A DNA stretch of 64,000 nt from the NCBI RefSeq assembly GCF_025567465.1, contig NZ_JAOQKI010000007.1, positions 1 through 64,000 on the forward strand. Direction: 5' to 3'. Within the stretch, counting starts at the first letter, position 1. Each line of letters begins with the position of its first letter. Below the pieces are notes generated by a model, which did not search any database, had not been told where the DNA came from, and worked only from the letters and a program-made list of their open reading frames with translations. Made by a program: the position numbers and the translations under genes. Source of the DNA: Roseburia_C amylophila. Its GTDB lineage: Bacteria; Bacillota; Clostridia; Lachnospirales; Lachnospiraceae. Of the stretch, positions 7,929 to 16,671 are shown piece after piece.

Positions 7929-8960
7929 TTACATTTCATGAAATGGAATATTGCTGCCGATGCCGGAAGTGGTATGAAGTTCGTAATCGTCGGTGATAAA
8001 AATGGCTTCCGTGTCATCCAAGGATTCTATCAGCTTCATGCCGTCCTCTAATCCTAAAGCAAAACAGGTGGTGGAAAGTCCGTCACCATCTACGGATTTC
8101 GGACAGATAATGGTGACACCCAGCAGGTTATTGTCATAAGGATAACCGGTTTTCGGATTTAATATGTGGTGATAGAAGTTATCACCCACATAGAAATAAC
8201 GTTCATAAACACCGGAACTTACTACCGTTTCATCAGAGACTTCAACACTGGCAATGGCAGTGCCGTCATCGGAAAATGGTTTCTGGATACCGATATTATA
8301 GTTGCTTCCATCTGGTTTATCACCCAGCGTAAGGACATTGCCTCCAAGGTTAATCATGCCGGAGGTAATGTCTTTTTCATTTAAATAATCTTTCATTTTA
8401 TCAGCAATATAACCTTTGGCGATGCCTCCCAAGTCAATCATGGCATCCGGATTGGAAAGACTAACTTCGTTTCCATTAATAACAATCGCATGATAGTCGA
8501 TGGTGGAAAGTGTGGCTTCAATATCAGATTCAGATGGAACAGTACCGCTGTTATTTGGAAAGTCCCAGAGGGAAGACAATTTACCAATGGTGATATCAAA
8601 CTGTCCCAGGCTTAAATCACCATAATAAATACCTTTTTGTAATAATTCAATCGTATCATCATCCACAGTAACCGGTGTGCCACCAGCATTGTTTATTTTA
8701 CTGATATCGCTGTCTGCGATGGTATTGCTGAAAAGGTTCTCATAATGGGAAGCAAGCTTGAAGCAGTCATCAATATAAGAAGCATTTTCTTCTCCATATA
8801 GTGTAATAGTAATGACTGTATTAAAATAAAAATCAGATTTGGAAACGGGTTCTTTGCTGCGTCCGCATCCCACGAAGGAGAAGGAGCAGAAGAAGAGAAA
8901 GAAAGCAAGTAAACTGCAGGTTAATTTATAAGAAAATATCGTCTTTTTTGTTTTCATCAT
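7929..8960 (-). CDS. apbE: FAD:protein FMN transferase (ApbE), lipoprotein
   Basis: 343-residue secreted lipoprotein that transfers FMN from FAD to Thr residues in S/T-G-A-T motifs. The signal peptide ends in the lipobox 'FVGC' (Cys32). ApbE motifs include 'DLGGIAKGYIADKM' and 'NLGGNVLTLGDKPDG'. The start at 8960 has GGAG five bases upstream; the open frame further upstream lacks a ribosome site. It is convergent with the MATE gene, 8 bp away. RnfD and RnfG, encoded 2-5 kb away, both carry target motifs and are its likely substrates. Confidence 0.95.
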   Translation of the reverse strand: MMKTKKTIFSYKLTCSLLAFFLFFCSFSFVGCGRSKEPVSKSDFYFNTVITITLYGEENASYIDDCFKLASHYENLFSNTIADSDISKINNAGGTPVTVDDDTIELLQKGIYYGDLSLGQFDITIGKLSSLWDFPNNSGTVPSESDIEATLSTIDYHAIVINGNEVSLSNPDAMIDLGGIAKGYIADKMKDYLNEKDITSGMINLGGNVLTLGDKPDGSNYNIGIQKPFSDDGTAIASVEVSDETVVSSGVYERYFYVGDNFYHHILNPKTGYPYDNNLLGVTIICPKSVDGDGLSTTCFALGLEDGMKLIESLDDTEAIFITDDYELHTTSGIGSNIPFHEM

Positions 8961-9134
8961 GTATACTCCGGTTCTTTTAAAATCATATAGCACAAGCATA
9001 GCACAAGGAAGATAAAATTTACAGATGATTTTTTTCGAAAGGTATGATAAAGTATAAAATGTATGCATATTAATAAAAAATTATAACCGGCATTCAGATA
9101 GTGAATATGCCGTAGATGATTAAGAGGCGGAAAA

Positions 9135-9989
9135 ATGGATACACAGTTGCGTGAAACATTAAAGAATAAGAAGCGTGTAATTGTAAAAATCGGTTCTTCA
9201 TCTCTTTTACATGAAGAGACCGGAAAATTAAATCTTTTAAAACTGGAACGTTTGGTAAGAGAATTATGTGATATTAAGAATCAGGGCATGGATGTATGTC
9301 TGGTCAGCTCCGGGGCTATTGCAGTAGGAAGACAGTCCATGGGATTAAAAGAAAGACCGGAGAAAATAGCTGTAAAACAGGCATGTGCGGCAGTGGGACA
9401 GGCGAGACTTATGATGACTTATCAAAAGCTTTTTTCAGAGTACCACCAGAATGTGGGACAGGTTCTTATGACAAAAAAAACTATGGTTGATAACGTGTCG
9501 AGAAAAAATGCCCAGAATACTTTTGAAGAATTGTTTGAAATGGGAATTATACCAATTGTAAATGAAAATGATACCGTATCTACTTATGAGATGCAGTTTG
9601 GTGATAACGATTCCCTGTCGGCTATTGTAGCCTCATTGGTAGGAGCAGATTTGTTGATTCTTTTATCTGATATTGACGGGTTGTATACGGATGATCCGAG
9701 AAAGAATCCAAAAGCAGAATTGATACCGGTAGTAGAAAAAATTGATAATCGGATTGAAAACATGGCAGGAGATACAGTAGGTAGTGATGTTGGTACCGGT
9801 GGAATGACCACCAAATTAACGGCAGCAAGGATTGCAACCTTATCCGGAGCAGATATGATTATTGCCAATGCAAAGGATGTGGGAGTTCTGCATCAGATTT
9901 TCGAAGGAAAACAGGTGGGAACCTTTTTCAAAGCCAATAAAAATGATGATTTCTATATTGCAGATTATGTAGAAGAAAGCATGGAGTAA
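9135..9989 (+). CDS. proB: Glutamate 5-kinase
   Basis: Phosphorylates glutamate to gamma-glutamyl phosphate, the first step of proline synthesis. The 284-residue chain has the amino-acid kinase fold: 'VVKIGSSSL' like start, 'SSGAIAVGR', 'ENDTVS' and 'DIDGLYTDDPR'. It ends after the kinase domain and lacks the C-terminal PUA domain of the longer E. coli form, which is common in clostridia. AAGAGGCGG precedes the ATG. A small imperfect hairpin (9088-9113, CGGCAT/ATGCCG) lies in the leader. It heads a run of tightly packed genes to ruvB. Confidence 0.95.
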   Translation: MDTQLRETLKNKKRVIVKIGSSSLLHEETGKLNLLKLERLVRELCDIKNQGMDVCLVSSGAIAVGRQSMGLKERPEKIAVKQACAAVGQARLMMTYQKLFSEYHQNVGQVLMTKKTMVDNVSRKNAQNTFEELFEMGIIPIVNENDTVSTYEMQFGDNDSLSAIVASLVGADLLILLSDIDGLYTDDPRKNPKAELIPVVEKIDNRIENMAGDTVGSDVGTGGMTTKLTAARIATLSGADMIIANAKDVGVLHQIFEGKQVGTFFKANKNDDFYIADYVEESME

Positions 9990-9993
9990 AAAG

Positions 9994-10221
9994 ATGATTG
10001 AAAATACAATAGCAAGAATCAATGAATTATATCATAAATCCCAGAAAGAAGGACTGACACCGGAAGAAAAGGAAGAACAGGCAGCACTTCGCAAGGAATA
10101 CATAGCAAGTGTAAAGCGGAATCTGAAGGGACAGTTAGATAATATTGATATGGTAAATGCAGATGGAACGGTAACCAATCTGGGAGAAAAATATGGAAAC
10201 AAAGGCAAGCATCAGAACTAA
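9994..10221 (+). CDS. DUF896 (YnzC) family protein
   Basis: 75-residue, highly charged helical protein. 'INELYHKSQKEGLTPEEKEE' and 'LRKEYIASVKRNLKGQLD' are the family pattern seen in Bacillus YnzC. No biochemical function is established. It starts 4 bp after proB, and its 3' end overlaps the next gene by 29 bp, so it is co-translated with its neighbours. Confidence 0.9.
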   Translation: MIENTIARINELYHKSQKEGLTPEEKEEQAALRKEYIASVKRNLKGQLDNIDMVNADGTVTNLGEKYGNKGKHQN

Positions 10222-10780
10222 GTATAAGACACTGCGAAATGCAATGCCAGAGAATATTGTAAGAGAAGAATCCCAAAGGATTTGTCAGAATATCAGTACC
10301 TGGGAAATCTTTCAGAAAGCACAAAATTGTTTCTTTTATTATCCCCTTGGGAAAGAGGCTTCTTTATTGCCTTTTTTTAAAGAAAGTATTCAAAAAAGAG
10401 CAGCTTTTCCCCGGGTGCGTGGAGAAGAAATGGACTTTTGTGAAGTCAATAGTACAGATGATTTTCAGGAAGGGTATTTTCATGTGATGGAGCCAAAGGA
10501 TGAGATACCGGCGATGGATTTAGCAGAACTTGAGCAGGAGAAAACAATTGTATTCACACCGGGACTGGTCTTTGATATTAACGGTGGAAGAAGCGGATAT
10601 GGTAAGGGCTTTTATGATCGTTTTTTTCAGAAATATAAGAAAGTAATCCGGGTTGGGATTGCACTTTCCTGTCAGTTGGCTGAGCAGGTGCCCATGGAGA
10701 CCCATGATATTTCGATGGATTATCTTGTAACACCGGAGAAGATTTATAAAGTGACGGATAACAGAGACGAAAATAAGTAG
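10193..10780 (+). CDS. 5-formyltetrahydrofolate cyclo-ligase
   Basis: ATP-dependent conversion of 5-formyl-THF to 5,10-methenyl-THF, returning an inactive folate to the one-carbon pool. The 195-residue chain has the 'YYPLGKEASLLPFF' region and the ATP/folate signature 'GGRSGYGKGFYDRF' at 131-144. Its start lies inside the DUF896 gene (29-bp overlap). Folate partners fhs and folD are encoded at 50.9-53.4 kb. Confidence 0.93.
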   Translation: METKASIRTKYKTLRNAMPENIVREESQRICQNISTWEIFQKAQNCFFYYPLGKEASLLPFFKESIQKRAAFPRVRGEEMDFCEVNSTDDFQEGYFHVMEPKDEIPAMDLAELEQEKTIVFTPGLVFDINGGRSGYGKGFYDRFFQKYKKVIRVGIALSCQLAEQVPMETHDISMDYLVTPEKIYKVTDNRDENK

Positions 10781-10792
10781 AAGGAGGAAAAT

Positions 10793-12037
10793 ATGGAATT
10801 ACAGGAATTAGGTAAGAGAGCAAAAGCAGCAGAAATTATCATGCGTAATTTGGGCATGAAAGAAAAAGAAAATATTTTGCTTGAAGTTGCAGAACATTTA
10901 GTGGAAGATAGCGATGCTATTTTAGCAGCAAACCAGAAGGATATGGATGCAGGAAGAGAAGCCGGAATGCATCAGGGACTTTTAGACCGTCTGATGTTAA
11001 ATAAAGAGCGTATTGCACAGATGGCAGAAGGAATCCGCCAGGTAGCAGAATTAGAAGATCCGGTAGGAGAAGTCCTTTCCATGAAACAGCGCCCGAATGG
11101 ACTTATGATTGGAAAGAAGCGTGTACCATTAGGTGTCATTGGAATTATTTATGAATCACGTCCAAATGTAACAGCAGATGCCTTTGCTTTGTGCTTTAAA
11201 ACTGGAAATACCGTGATTTTAAAAGGTGGAAGTGATGCCATTCATTCCAATATGGCAATCGTAAAGAGCATCAATGAAACTTTAAGTAATAACCAGCTGC
11301 CGGAAGGAGTGCTTTCTTTAATCGAAGATACCAGCCGGGAAACTGCTACTGCATTTATGAAAATGAATGAGTATGTGGATGTACTGATTCCAAGAGGTGG
11401 CTCCGGACTGATTCGTGCTGTGGTAGCCAATGCTACAATTCCGGTGATTGAGACCGGTACCGGTAACTGCCACATTTATGTGGATGAAACCGCAGACCTT
11501 GATATGGCGGTGAATATCATTAATAATGCCAAAACACAGCGCATCGGTGTATGCAATGCCTGTGAATCTTTAGTGCTGCATGAGAGCATCGTAGATGAAC
11601 TGATGCCACGCCTTTCTGCAAAATTATCCGAAAGCCATGTAGAAATCCGTGGGGATGAGCGAGTTCAGAAAGCTACAAAAGATGCAGTGGCTGCAACAGA
11701 AAAAGACTGGGGCACCGAATATTTGGATTATATTATTTCTGCAAAGACAGTTTCAGATATTGATGAAGCCATTACACATATCAATAAATATAATACCGGA
11801 CATTCGGAAGCAATCATTACCAATAATTATGAGCATGCGCAGAAGTTCTTAAATGAGATTGATGCTGCGGCTGTTTATGTGAATGCATCCACACGTTTTA
11901 CCGACGGATTTGAGTTTGGCTTTGGGGCAGAAATCGGAATCAGTACCCAGAAGCTGCATGCCAGAGGACCGATGGGCTTAGAAGCACTGACGACCACCAA
12001 ATATATCATTTATGGGGATGGCCAGATCAGAGAATAA
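10793..12037 (+). CDS. proA: Gamma-glutamyl phosphate reductase
   Basis: Second step of proline synthesis: NADPH reduction of gamma-glutamyl phosphate to glutamate semialdehyde. 414 residues with the aldehyde-dehydrogenase fold. The catalytic cysteine is in 'RIGVCNACESL' (Cys254), and 'GFGAEIGISTQKLHARGPMG' closes the active site. GGAGGA precedes the ATG. It is split from proB by two small genes, and its 3' end faces miaB in the same operon. Confidence 0.96.
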   Translation: MELQELGKRAKAAEIIMRNLGMKEKENILLEVAEHLVEDSDAILAANQKDMDAGREAGMHQGLLDRLMLNKERIAQMAEGIRQVAELEDPVGEVLSMKQRPNGLMIGKKRVPLGVIGIIYESRPNVTADAFALCFKTGNTVILKGGSDAIHSNMAIVKSINETLSNNQLPEGVLSLIEDTSRETATAFMKMNEYVDVLIPRGGSGLIRAVVANATIPVIETGTGNCHIYVDETADLDMAVNIINNAKTQRIGVCNACESLVLHESIVDELMPRLSAKLSESHVEIRGDERVQKATKDAVAATEKDWGTEYLDYIISAKTVSDIDEAITHINKYNTGHSEAIITNNYEHAQKFLNEIDAAAVYVNASTRFTDGFEFGFGAEIGISTQKLHARGPMGLEALTTTKYIIYGDGQIRE

Positions 12038-12068
12038 TAAGAAAAATATTAAGAAAACAGGAAAAGAA

Positions 12069-13508
12069 ATGAGAGAAATAGAAAAGATAAATCACACCGG
12101 TGAAGTTCCGGTAATGGAACCGCAGAGACAATTTTATTTTATGGACCTTGCAAAGCAGTATGTGACGCAGATTTCCAGGAAGAAAGGCAGACCGCTCACC
12201 TTTCATGTGACAACTTTTGGGTGCCAGATGAATGCCAGAGATTCCGAAAAGTTATGTGGAATTTTAGAGACCGTAGGTTTTGAAGAGATTGATTCCGAGG
12301 AAGCAGATTTTGTCATTTATAATACCTGTACCGTACGTGAAAATGCTAACAATAAGGTTTATGGACGTCTGGGATATTTAAGCGGCTTTAAGAAAAAGAA
12401 TAAAGATATGATGATTGCATTATGCGGCTGTATGATGCAGGAACCGGAGGTTGTGGAAAAATTAAAACAGAGCTATCGTTTTGTAGACCTGGTTTTCGGA
12501 ACCCATAATATCTTTAAATTTGCAGAACTTCTGGTGCGCTGCTTTGAAGAGCAGAAAATGGTGATTGACATCTGGGATGATACGAAAGAAATTGTAGAAG
12601 AACTTCCGGTAGAACGGAAATACAGCTTTAAGTCCGGTGTTAATATTATGTTTGGCTGCAATAATTTCTGCAGTTACTGTATTGTGCCATATGTAAGAGG
12701 AAGAGAACGCAGCAGAAAACCGCAGGATATCATAAGAGAAATTGAAAAATTGGTAGCAGATGGTGTAGTAGAGGTTATGCTCTTAGGACAGAATGTCAAT
12801 TCCTATGGAAAGAACTTAGATACACCAGTGACCTTTGCACAGCTCTTACAGGAAGTAGAAAAGATTGAAGGTCTGGAAAGAATCCGGTTCATGACATCCC
12901 ATCCAAAGGATTTATCCGATGAACTGATTGAAGTAATGAAGAATTCTAAAAAAATCTGCAGACATCTTCATCTGCCGCTTCAGTCCGGCAGCAGCAGAGT
13001 GTTAAAAGAAATGAACCGTCACTATGACAAGGAGCATTATCTTGCACTGGTTGAAAAAATCAAAAAAGCAATGCCGGATCTGGCAATTACAACAGATATT
13101 ATTGTAGGATTTCCGGGAGAAACTGAAGAAGATTTCTTAGAGACCATGGATGTGGTAAGACAGGTAGAGTATGACAGCGCGTTTACTTTTATTTATTCAA
13201 AACGTACCGGAACGCCTGCTGCCAAAATGGAAAATCAGATTCCGGAAGATGTGATAAAAGACCGTTTTGACCGGCTGTTAAAACTGGTACAGGATATTTC
13301 CGCAAAGAAAGCCGGAGCATTAACCGGAAGCGTGCAGGATGTATTAGTCGAAGAATTAGATGAACAGCAGGAAGGCCTTGTAACCGGAAGATTATCCAAT
13401 AACTCAGTGGTACATCTGCCGGGTGACGTATCCATGATTGGAACTATCGTACCGGTACATTTAAAAGAATGCAAAGGCTTTTATTATATGGGAGAGGTTG
13501 CAGAGTAA
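12069..13508 (+). CDS. miaB: tRNA-2-methylthio-N6-dimethylallyladenosine synthase
   Basis: Radical SAM methylthiotransferase acting on A37 of tRNA. 479 residues. The N-terminal auxiliary cluster uses Cys52 ('TFGCQMNARDSEK'), Cys87 and Cys121. The radical SAM CxxxCxxC is Cys197, Cys201, Cys204 in 'CNNFCSYC'. A TRAM domain is at the end. The ATG at 12069 has an AGGAAAAG site; the frame is open to 12012 inside proA, but no ribosome site supports that. The N-terminus is about 45 residues longer than the minimal family core. Confidence 0.94.
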   Translation: MREIEKINHTGEVPVMEPQRQFYFMDLAKQYVTQISRKKGRPLTFHVTTFGCQMNARDSEKLCGILETVGFEEIDSEEADFVIYNTCTVRENANNKVYGRLGYLSGFKKKNKDMMIALCGCMMQEPEVVEKLKQSYRFVDLVFGTHNIFKFAELLVRCFEEQKMVIDIWDDTKEIVEELPVERKYSFKSGVNIMFGCNNFCSYCIVPYVRGRERSRKPQDIIREIEKLVADGVVEVMLLGQNVNSYGKNLDTPVTFAQLLQEVEKIEGLERIRFMTSHPKDLSDELIEVMKNSKKICRHLHLPLQSGSSRVLKEMNRHYDKEHYLALVEKIKKAMPDLAITTDIIVGFPGETEEDFLETMDVVRQVEYDSAFTFIYSKRTGTPAAKMENQIPEDVIKDRFDRLLKLVQDISAKKAGALTGSVQDVLVEELDEQQEGLVTGRLSNNSVVHLPGDVSMIGTIVPVHLKECKGFYYMGEVAE

Positions 13509-13886
13509 ATGAACCGTCGTTTTGGAAAAAATGATATCCTGTTGCTGGGAATGCTTGCAGTAGTTATTTTAGTTTTCTATGTTGGAATGACCTCTGCATT
13601 ACAAAGCGGTGACAGTATTATCATTACGGTAAATGGCAGCGAATATGGCAGATATTCCCTGACAGAAAATAAAGAGATTCCAATTAAAATAGATGGAAAA
13701 GTTACTAATATCGTAACGATTGAAAATGGGACTGCCTATATGCTTGAGGCGGACTGCCCGGATCAGTTGTGTATGCATCAGAACGCAATTTCCAAAGATA
13801 AAGAATCCATTATCTGTCTGCCAAACCGGGTTGTAGTAACCGTAGAAAGTGAGCAGAAAAATACATTGGATGATGTGGCAGGGTAG
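13509..13886 (+). CDS. NusG domain II-type membrane-anchored protein
   Basis: 125 residues: an N-terminal membrane helix (about 10-30) followed by a small beta domain of the NusG-II family. Three cysteines stand out, Cys83 and Cys88 in 'ADCPDQLC' and Cys103 in 'IICLPN', a pattern that recurs in this family. Role not established. It starts directly at the miaB stop and is followed 8 bp later by a Gx transporter, a pairing often seen in anaerobic Firmicutes and sometimes near flavin-based electron transfer genes. Confidence 0.8.
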   Translation: MNRRFGKNDILLLGMLAVVILVFYVGMTSALQSGDSIIITVNGSEYGRYSLTENKEIPIKIDGKVTNIVTIENGTAYMLEADCPDQLCMHQNAISKDKESIICLPNRVVVTVESEQKNTLDDVAG

Positions 13887-13894
13887 GTGAAAGC

Positions 13895-14404
13895 ATGAAG
13901 AAAAGTGTAGCATATCTTGGCGTGTTTTTGGCACTGGCCATGATATTAAGTTATGTAGAAGCAATATTGCCCTTTGCCATTGGAATACCGGGAGTAAAGC
14001 TTGGACTTGCCAACCTTGTTACGGTGCTGATGCTGTATCTGATTGGCTGGAGAGAGGCTCTTTGTGTATCGGTGCTTCGTATTGTGCTTACCGGAATTTT
14101 ATTTGGAAATTTGGTCAGCATCTGTTATGGACTTGCCGGCGGATTATTAAGCTTTGTACTTATGTTTATTCTGATTCGGATGAACTGTTTTCATGTAGTT
14201 ACGGTCAGTATCTGTGGCGGAATCATACATAATATGGGACAGCTTATCGTAGCAGGATTTCTGGTAAGCTCATACTATGTCATTTACTATATGCCGGTTT
14301 TATTGATTGCAGGCTTTGTGACGGGTGCACTGATTGGAATTGTGGCAAAGGAAGTAGGAGGAAGATTATGTATTCATATATCAAAGGCGAATTATCCGAA
14401 ATAG
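13895..14404 (+). CDS. Gx transporter family / heptaprenyl diphosphate synthase component I-like
   Basis: 169-residue polytopic membrane protein with about five helices. The pattern 'GIPGVKLGLANLVTVLML' and the 'GLAGGLLSF' segment fit the family annotated either as heptaprenyl diphosphate synthase component I or as Gx transporter. It has an S-component-like architecture, so substrate uptake is possible. The last 37 bp overlap ruvA, which implies coupling. Function uncertain. Confidence 0.8.
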   Translation: MKKSVAYLGVFLALAMILSYVEAILPFAIGIPGVKLGLANLVTVLMLYLIGWREALCVSVLRIVLTGILFGNLVSICYGLAGGLLSFVLMFILIRMNCFHVVTVSICGGIIHNMGQLIVAGFLVSSYYVIYYMPVLLIAGFVTGALIGIVAKEVGGRLCIHISKANYPK

Positions 14405-14985
14405 TGGCAGAGAATCATATTGTCGTTGAAAATGGCGGAATCGGCTATAATATTTATATTCCGGGACAGGTATTATCTCTGCTACCGGGAGTTGGCGAAG
14501 AAGTAAAAATCTATACCTATCTTTGTGTCAGAGAGGATGCATTTATTTTATATGGTTTTCTTACCAGAGATGATTTGAATGTATTTAAATTGCTGATTGG
14601 TGTATCCGGAATCGGACCAAAGGGTGCACTGGCAATTCTTTCTGTCATGTCAACGGATGATTTGCGTTTTGCAGTATTGTCTGATGATGCAAAAGCAATT
14701 GCAAAAGCTCCGGGTGTTGGAAATAAGACGGCACAGCGGTTGATTATAGAATTAAAAGACAAGCTTAGTTTGGAGGATGCCTTTGAACAGAAATTAAGCC
14801 ATACACAGGAAGCTGTTTCTGGTAACGGCTTAAAAGGAATCCGCAATGAAGCAGTAGAGGCACTGGTTTCACTGGGTTATTCTTCCACAGAGGCTTTGAA
14901 GGTGCTGCGGGATATCGAAATTACGGAAGACAGTTCGGTAGAAGATATTTTAAAACTGGCTTTGAAGCAGATGGCATTCTTATAA
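14368..14985 (+). CDS. ruvA: Holliday junction branch migration protein RuvA
   Basis: Binds Holliday junctions as a tetramer and loads RuvB. 205 residues with an N-terminal OB fold ('GGIGYNIYIPG'), two helix-hairpin-helix motifs ('ISGIGPKGALAIL' and 'APGVGNKTAQRLI') and the C-terminal domain III that contacts RuvB ('EALVSLGYS'). Its ribosome site AGGAGGA and start are inside the preceding gene. Confidence 0.96.
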   Translation: MYSYIKGELSEIVAENHIVVENGGIGYNIYIPGQVLSLLPGVGEEVKIYTYLCVREDAFILYGFLTRDDLNVFKLLIGVSGIGPKGALAILSVMSTDDLRFAVLSDDAKAIAKAPGVGNKTAQRLIIELKDKLSLEDAFEQKLSHTQEAVSGNGLKGIRNEAVEALVSLGYSSTEALKVLRDIEITEDSSVEDILKLALKQMAFL

Positions 14986-14997
14986 GAGGAGCAGAAA

Positions 14998-15990
14998 ATG
15001 GAAAAACGTGTAATTTCAACGCAGATGCAGGATGAAGATATCAAAATCGAAAAAACACTGCGTCCGATGACCTTGGATGAATATATTGGTCAGGAGAAAG
15101 CAAAAGCAAATCTTAAAGTGTATATAGAGGCTGCAAAACAGCGTGGAGAGTCCTTAGACCATGTATTGTTTTATGGTCCTCCGGGACTTGGTAAGACTAC
15201 TCTTGCCGGCATTATTGCCAATGAAATGGGCGTACATATGAAAGTCACTTCCGGTCCGGCAATTGGAAAGCCGGGAGAAATGGCAGCTATTTTGAGTAAT
15301 CTTGCAGAAGGTGACATTTTATTTGTAGATGAGATTCATCGTCTGAACCGGCAGGTAGAGGAAGTATTATATCCTGCCATGGAGGATTATGTCATTGACA
15401 TTATGGTGGGAAAAGGCGCAACTGCCCGTTCAATCCGCCTTGATTTACCGCATTTTACGCTGGTTGGTGCCACTACCAGGGCCGGACTTTTATCGGCACC
15501 CTTAAGAGACCGATTTGGAGTGGTACATCATCTGGAATTTTATAATGTGGAGGAACTTAAGACAATTATTGTCCATTCTGCAAAAAAGTTAGAGGTAAAG
15601 ATTGATGAGGAAGGTGCAATCGAATTGGCACGCCGTTCCAGAGGAACGCCGCGTCTTGCCAACCGCCTTTTAAAGAGGGTGCGTGATTTTGCACAGGTGC
15701 AGTACAATGGTGAAATTACCAAAGAAGTAGCATCCTTTGCACTGGATTTACTGGAAGTAGACAAGATGGGCTTAGACCAGAATGACAGGAACATTTTGCT
15801 TACGATTATTGAAAAATTCCAGGGTGGCCCGGTAGGGCTGGATACCCTTGCGGCAGCGATTGGGGAAGATGCTGGAACCATAGAGGATGTTTATGAACCA
15901 TATCTTGTAAAGAATGGATTTATCAACCGGACACCAAAGGGAAGGGTCGCAACAGAATTTGCATATCATCACTTTGGAATAGAGGGCTAA
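14998..15990 (+). CDS. ruvB: Holliday junction helicase RuvB
   Basis: AAA+ motor of the RuvAB branch migration complex, 330 residues. Walker A 'GPPGLGKTT' at 60-68, Walker B 'FVDEIHR', sensor 'GATTRAGLLSAPLRDRF' and a C-terminal winged helix. It follows ruvA by 12 bp with an AGAGGAG site. The zapA promoter starts 8 bp after its stop, with no intrinsic terminator seen between. Confidence 0.97.
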   Translation: MEKRVISTQMQDEDIKIEKTLRPMTLDEYIGQEKAKANLKVYIEAAKQRGESLDHVLFYGPPGLGKTTLAGIIANEMGVHMKVTSGPAIGKPGEMAAILSNLAEGDILFVDEIHRLNRQVEEVLYPAMEDYVIDIMVGKGATARSIRLDLPHFTLVGATTRAGLLSAPLRDRFGVVHHLEFYNVEELKTIIVHSAKKLEVKIDEEGAIELARRSRGTPRLANRLLKRVRDFAQVQYNGEITKEVASFALDLLEVDKMGLDQNDRNILLTIIEKFQGGPVGLDTLAAAIGEDAGTIEDVYEPYLVKNGFINRTPKGRVATEFAYHHFGIEG

Positions 15991-15998
15991 GAAAATAG

Positions 15999-16027
15999 TT
16001 GTTTTTCGACAGATTTATAGCTATAAT
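15999..16027 (+). promoter_or_regulatory. Promoter of zapA
   Basis: -35 TTGTTT (15999-16004), 17-bp spacer, perfect -10 TATAAT (16022-16027). The transcript would begin near 16034, ahead of the ribosome site at 16071. Confidence 0.65.
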
Positions 16028-16084
16028 ATGCTATATGTAGTAGTCAGAGAATATTTTAGGCAGATACGCAGAGAGGAAATGAAA

Positions 16085-16600
16085 ATGGCAGCAAAAAATA
16101 ATACAGAAGTGATTATTGATGGAAAAGTATATACTTTAAGCGGATATGAGAGTCAGGAGTATTTACAGAAGGTAGCAACTTATATCAATGATAAGATTGC
16201 AGAATTTAAAATGCTGGATGAATATAAGAGAATTCCAAGTGATATGCGTTCCACATTGCTGGCATTGAACATTGCAGATGATTACTTCAAAGCGAAAAAT
16301 CAGGTTGAAAAATTAGAGCAGGATTTAGAGGTAAAAGACCGTGAAATCTATGATTTAAAGCATGAACTGATTTCCAACCAGATCCGCATGGAAAGTGATG
16401 CCAAATCTTTAAAGGATCTGGAAAAAGAAAATAAAGAGCTGCTTTTAAATAAGACCAGATTAGAAGCAACCTTAGAAGATGCTTTACTTGGTAAAGTAGA
16501 TAAACTTGAAAAACCGGAAAAAACTGAAAAACCAGAGGAAAAGAAAGCAGACCATACGGAAGAAAAGAAAGAGGAAAAGCCTTCCGGAAAGAAAGCGTAA
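16085..16600 (+). CDS. zapA: Cell division protein ZapA with charged tail
   Basis: FtsZ-bundling protein of the division ring. The first 95 residues have the ZapA pattern: 'TEVIIDGKVYTLSGYESQEY', 'VATYINDKI', 'ALNIADDY'. A long coiled coil follows. The last 40 residues are almost all Lys, Glu, Pro and Asp, which makes the protein (171 residues) longer than the usual ZapA. The start at 16085 has GAGAGG eight bases upstream; an in-frame ATG at 16028 lies within the promoter and is not used. Confidence 0.88.
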   Translation: MAAKNNTEVIIDGKVYTLSGYESQEYLQKVATYINDKIAEFKMLDEYKRIPSDMRSTLLALNIADDYFKAKNQVEKLEQDLEVKDREIYDLKHELISNQIRMESDAKSLKDLEKENKELLLNKTRLEATLEDALLGKVDKLEKPEKTEKPEEKKADHTEEKKEEKPSGKKA

Positions 16601-16618
16601 TAGAGAATAAAAACTATG

Positions 16619-16648
16619 AAAGGGGGCAGACATTTATCTGTCCCTTTT
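16619..16648 (+). terminator. Terminator after zapA
   Basis: AAAGGGGGCAGA (16619-16630) pairs with TCTGTCCCTTTT (16637-16648) as a 12-bp stem with two G-U pairs and a 6-nt loop; the right arm ends in a T-run. The U32 gene 23 bp downstream shows no promoter of its own, so some readthrough is likely. Confidence 0.75.
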
Positions 16649-16671
16649 GTTGCCATAGGAGATGAGGAAAG

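Noticed and set aside
9069..9134. T-box or attenuator upstream of proB
   Set aside because: Only a small imperfect hairpin (CGGCAT/ATGCCG) is present in a short leader; no T-box motif is seen.
15991..16084. Longer N-terminus for ZapA starting at 16028
   Set aside because: That ATG directly follows the -10 box, while GAGAGG at 16071 clearly serves the ATG at 16085.
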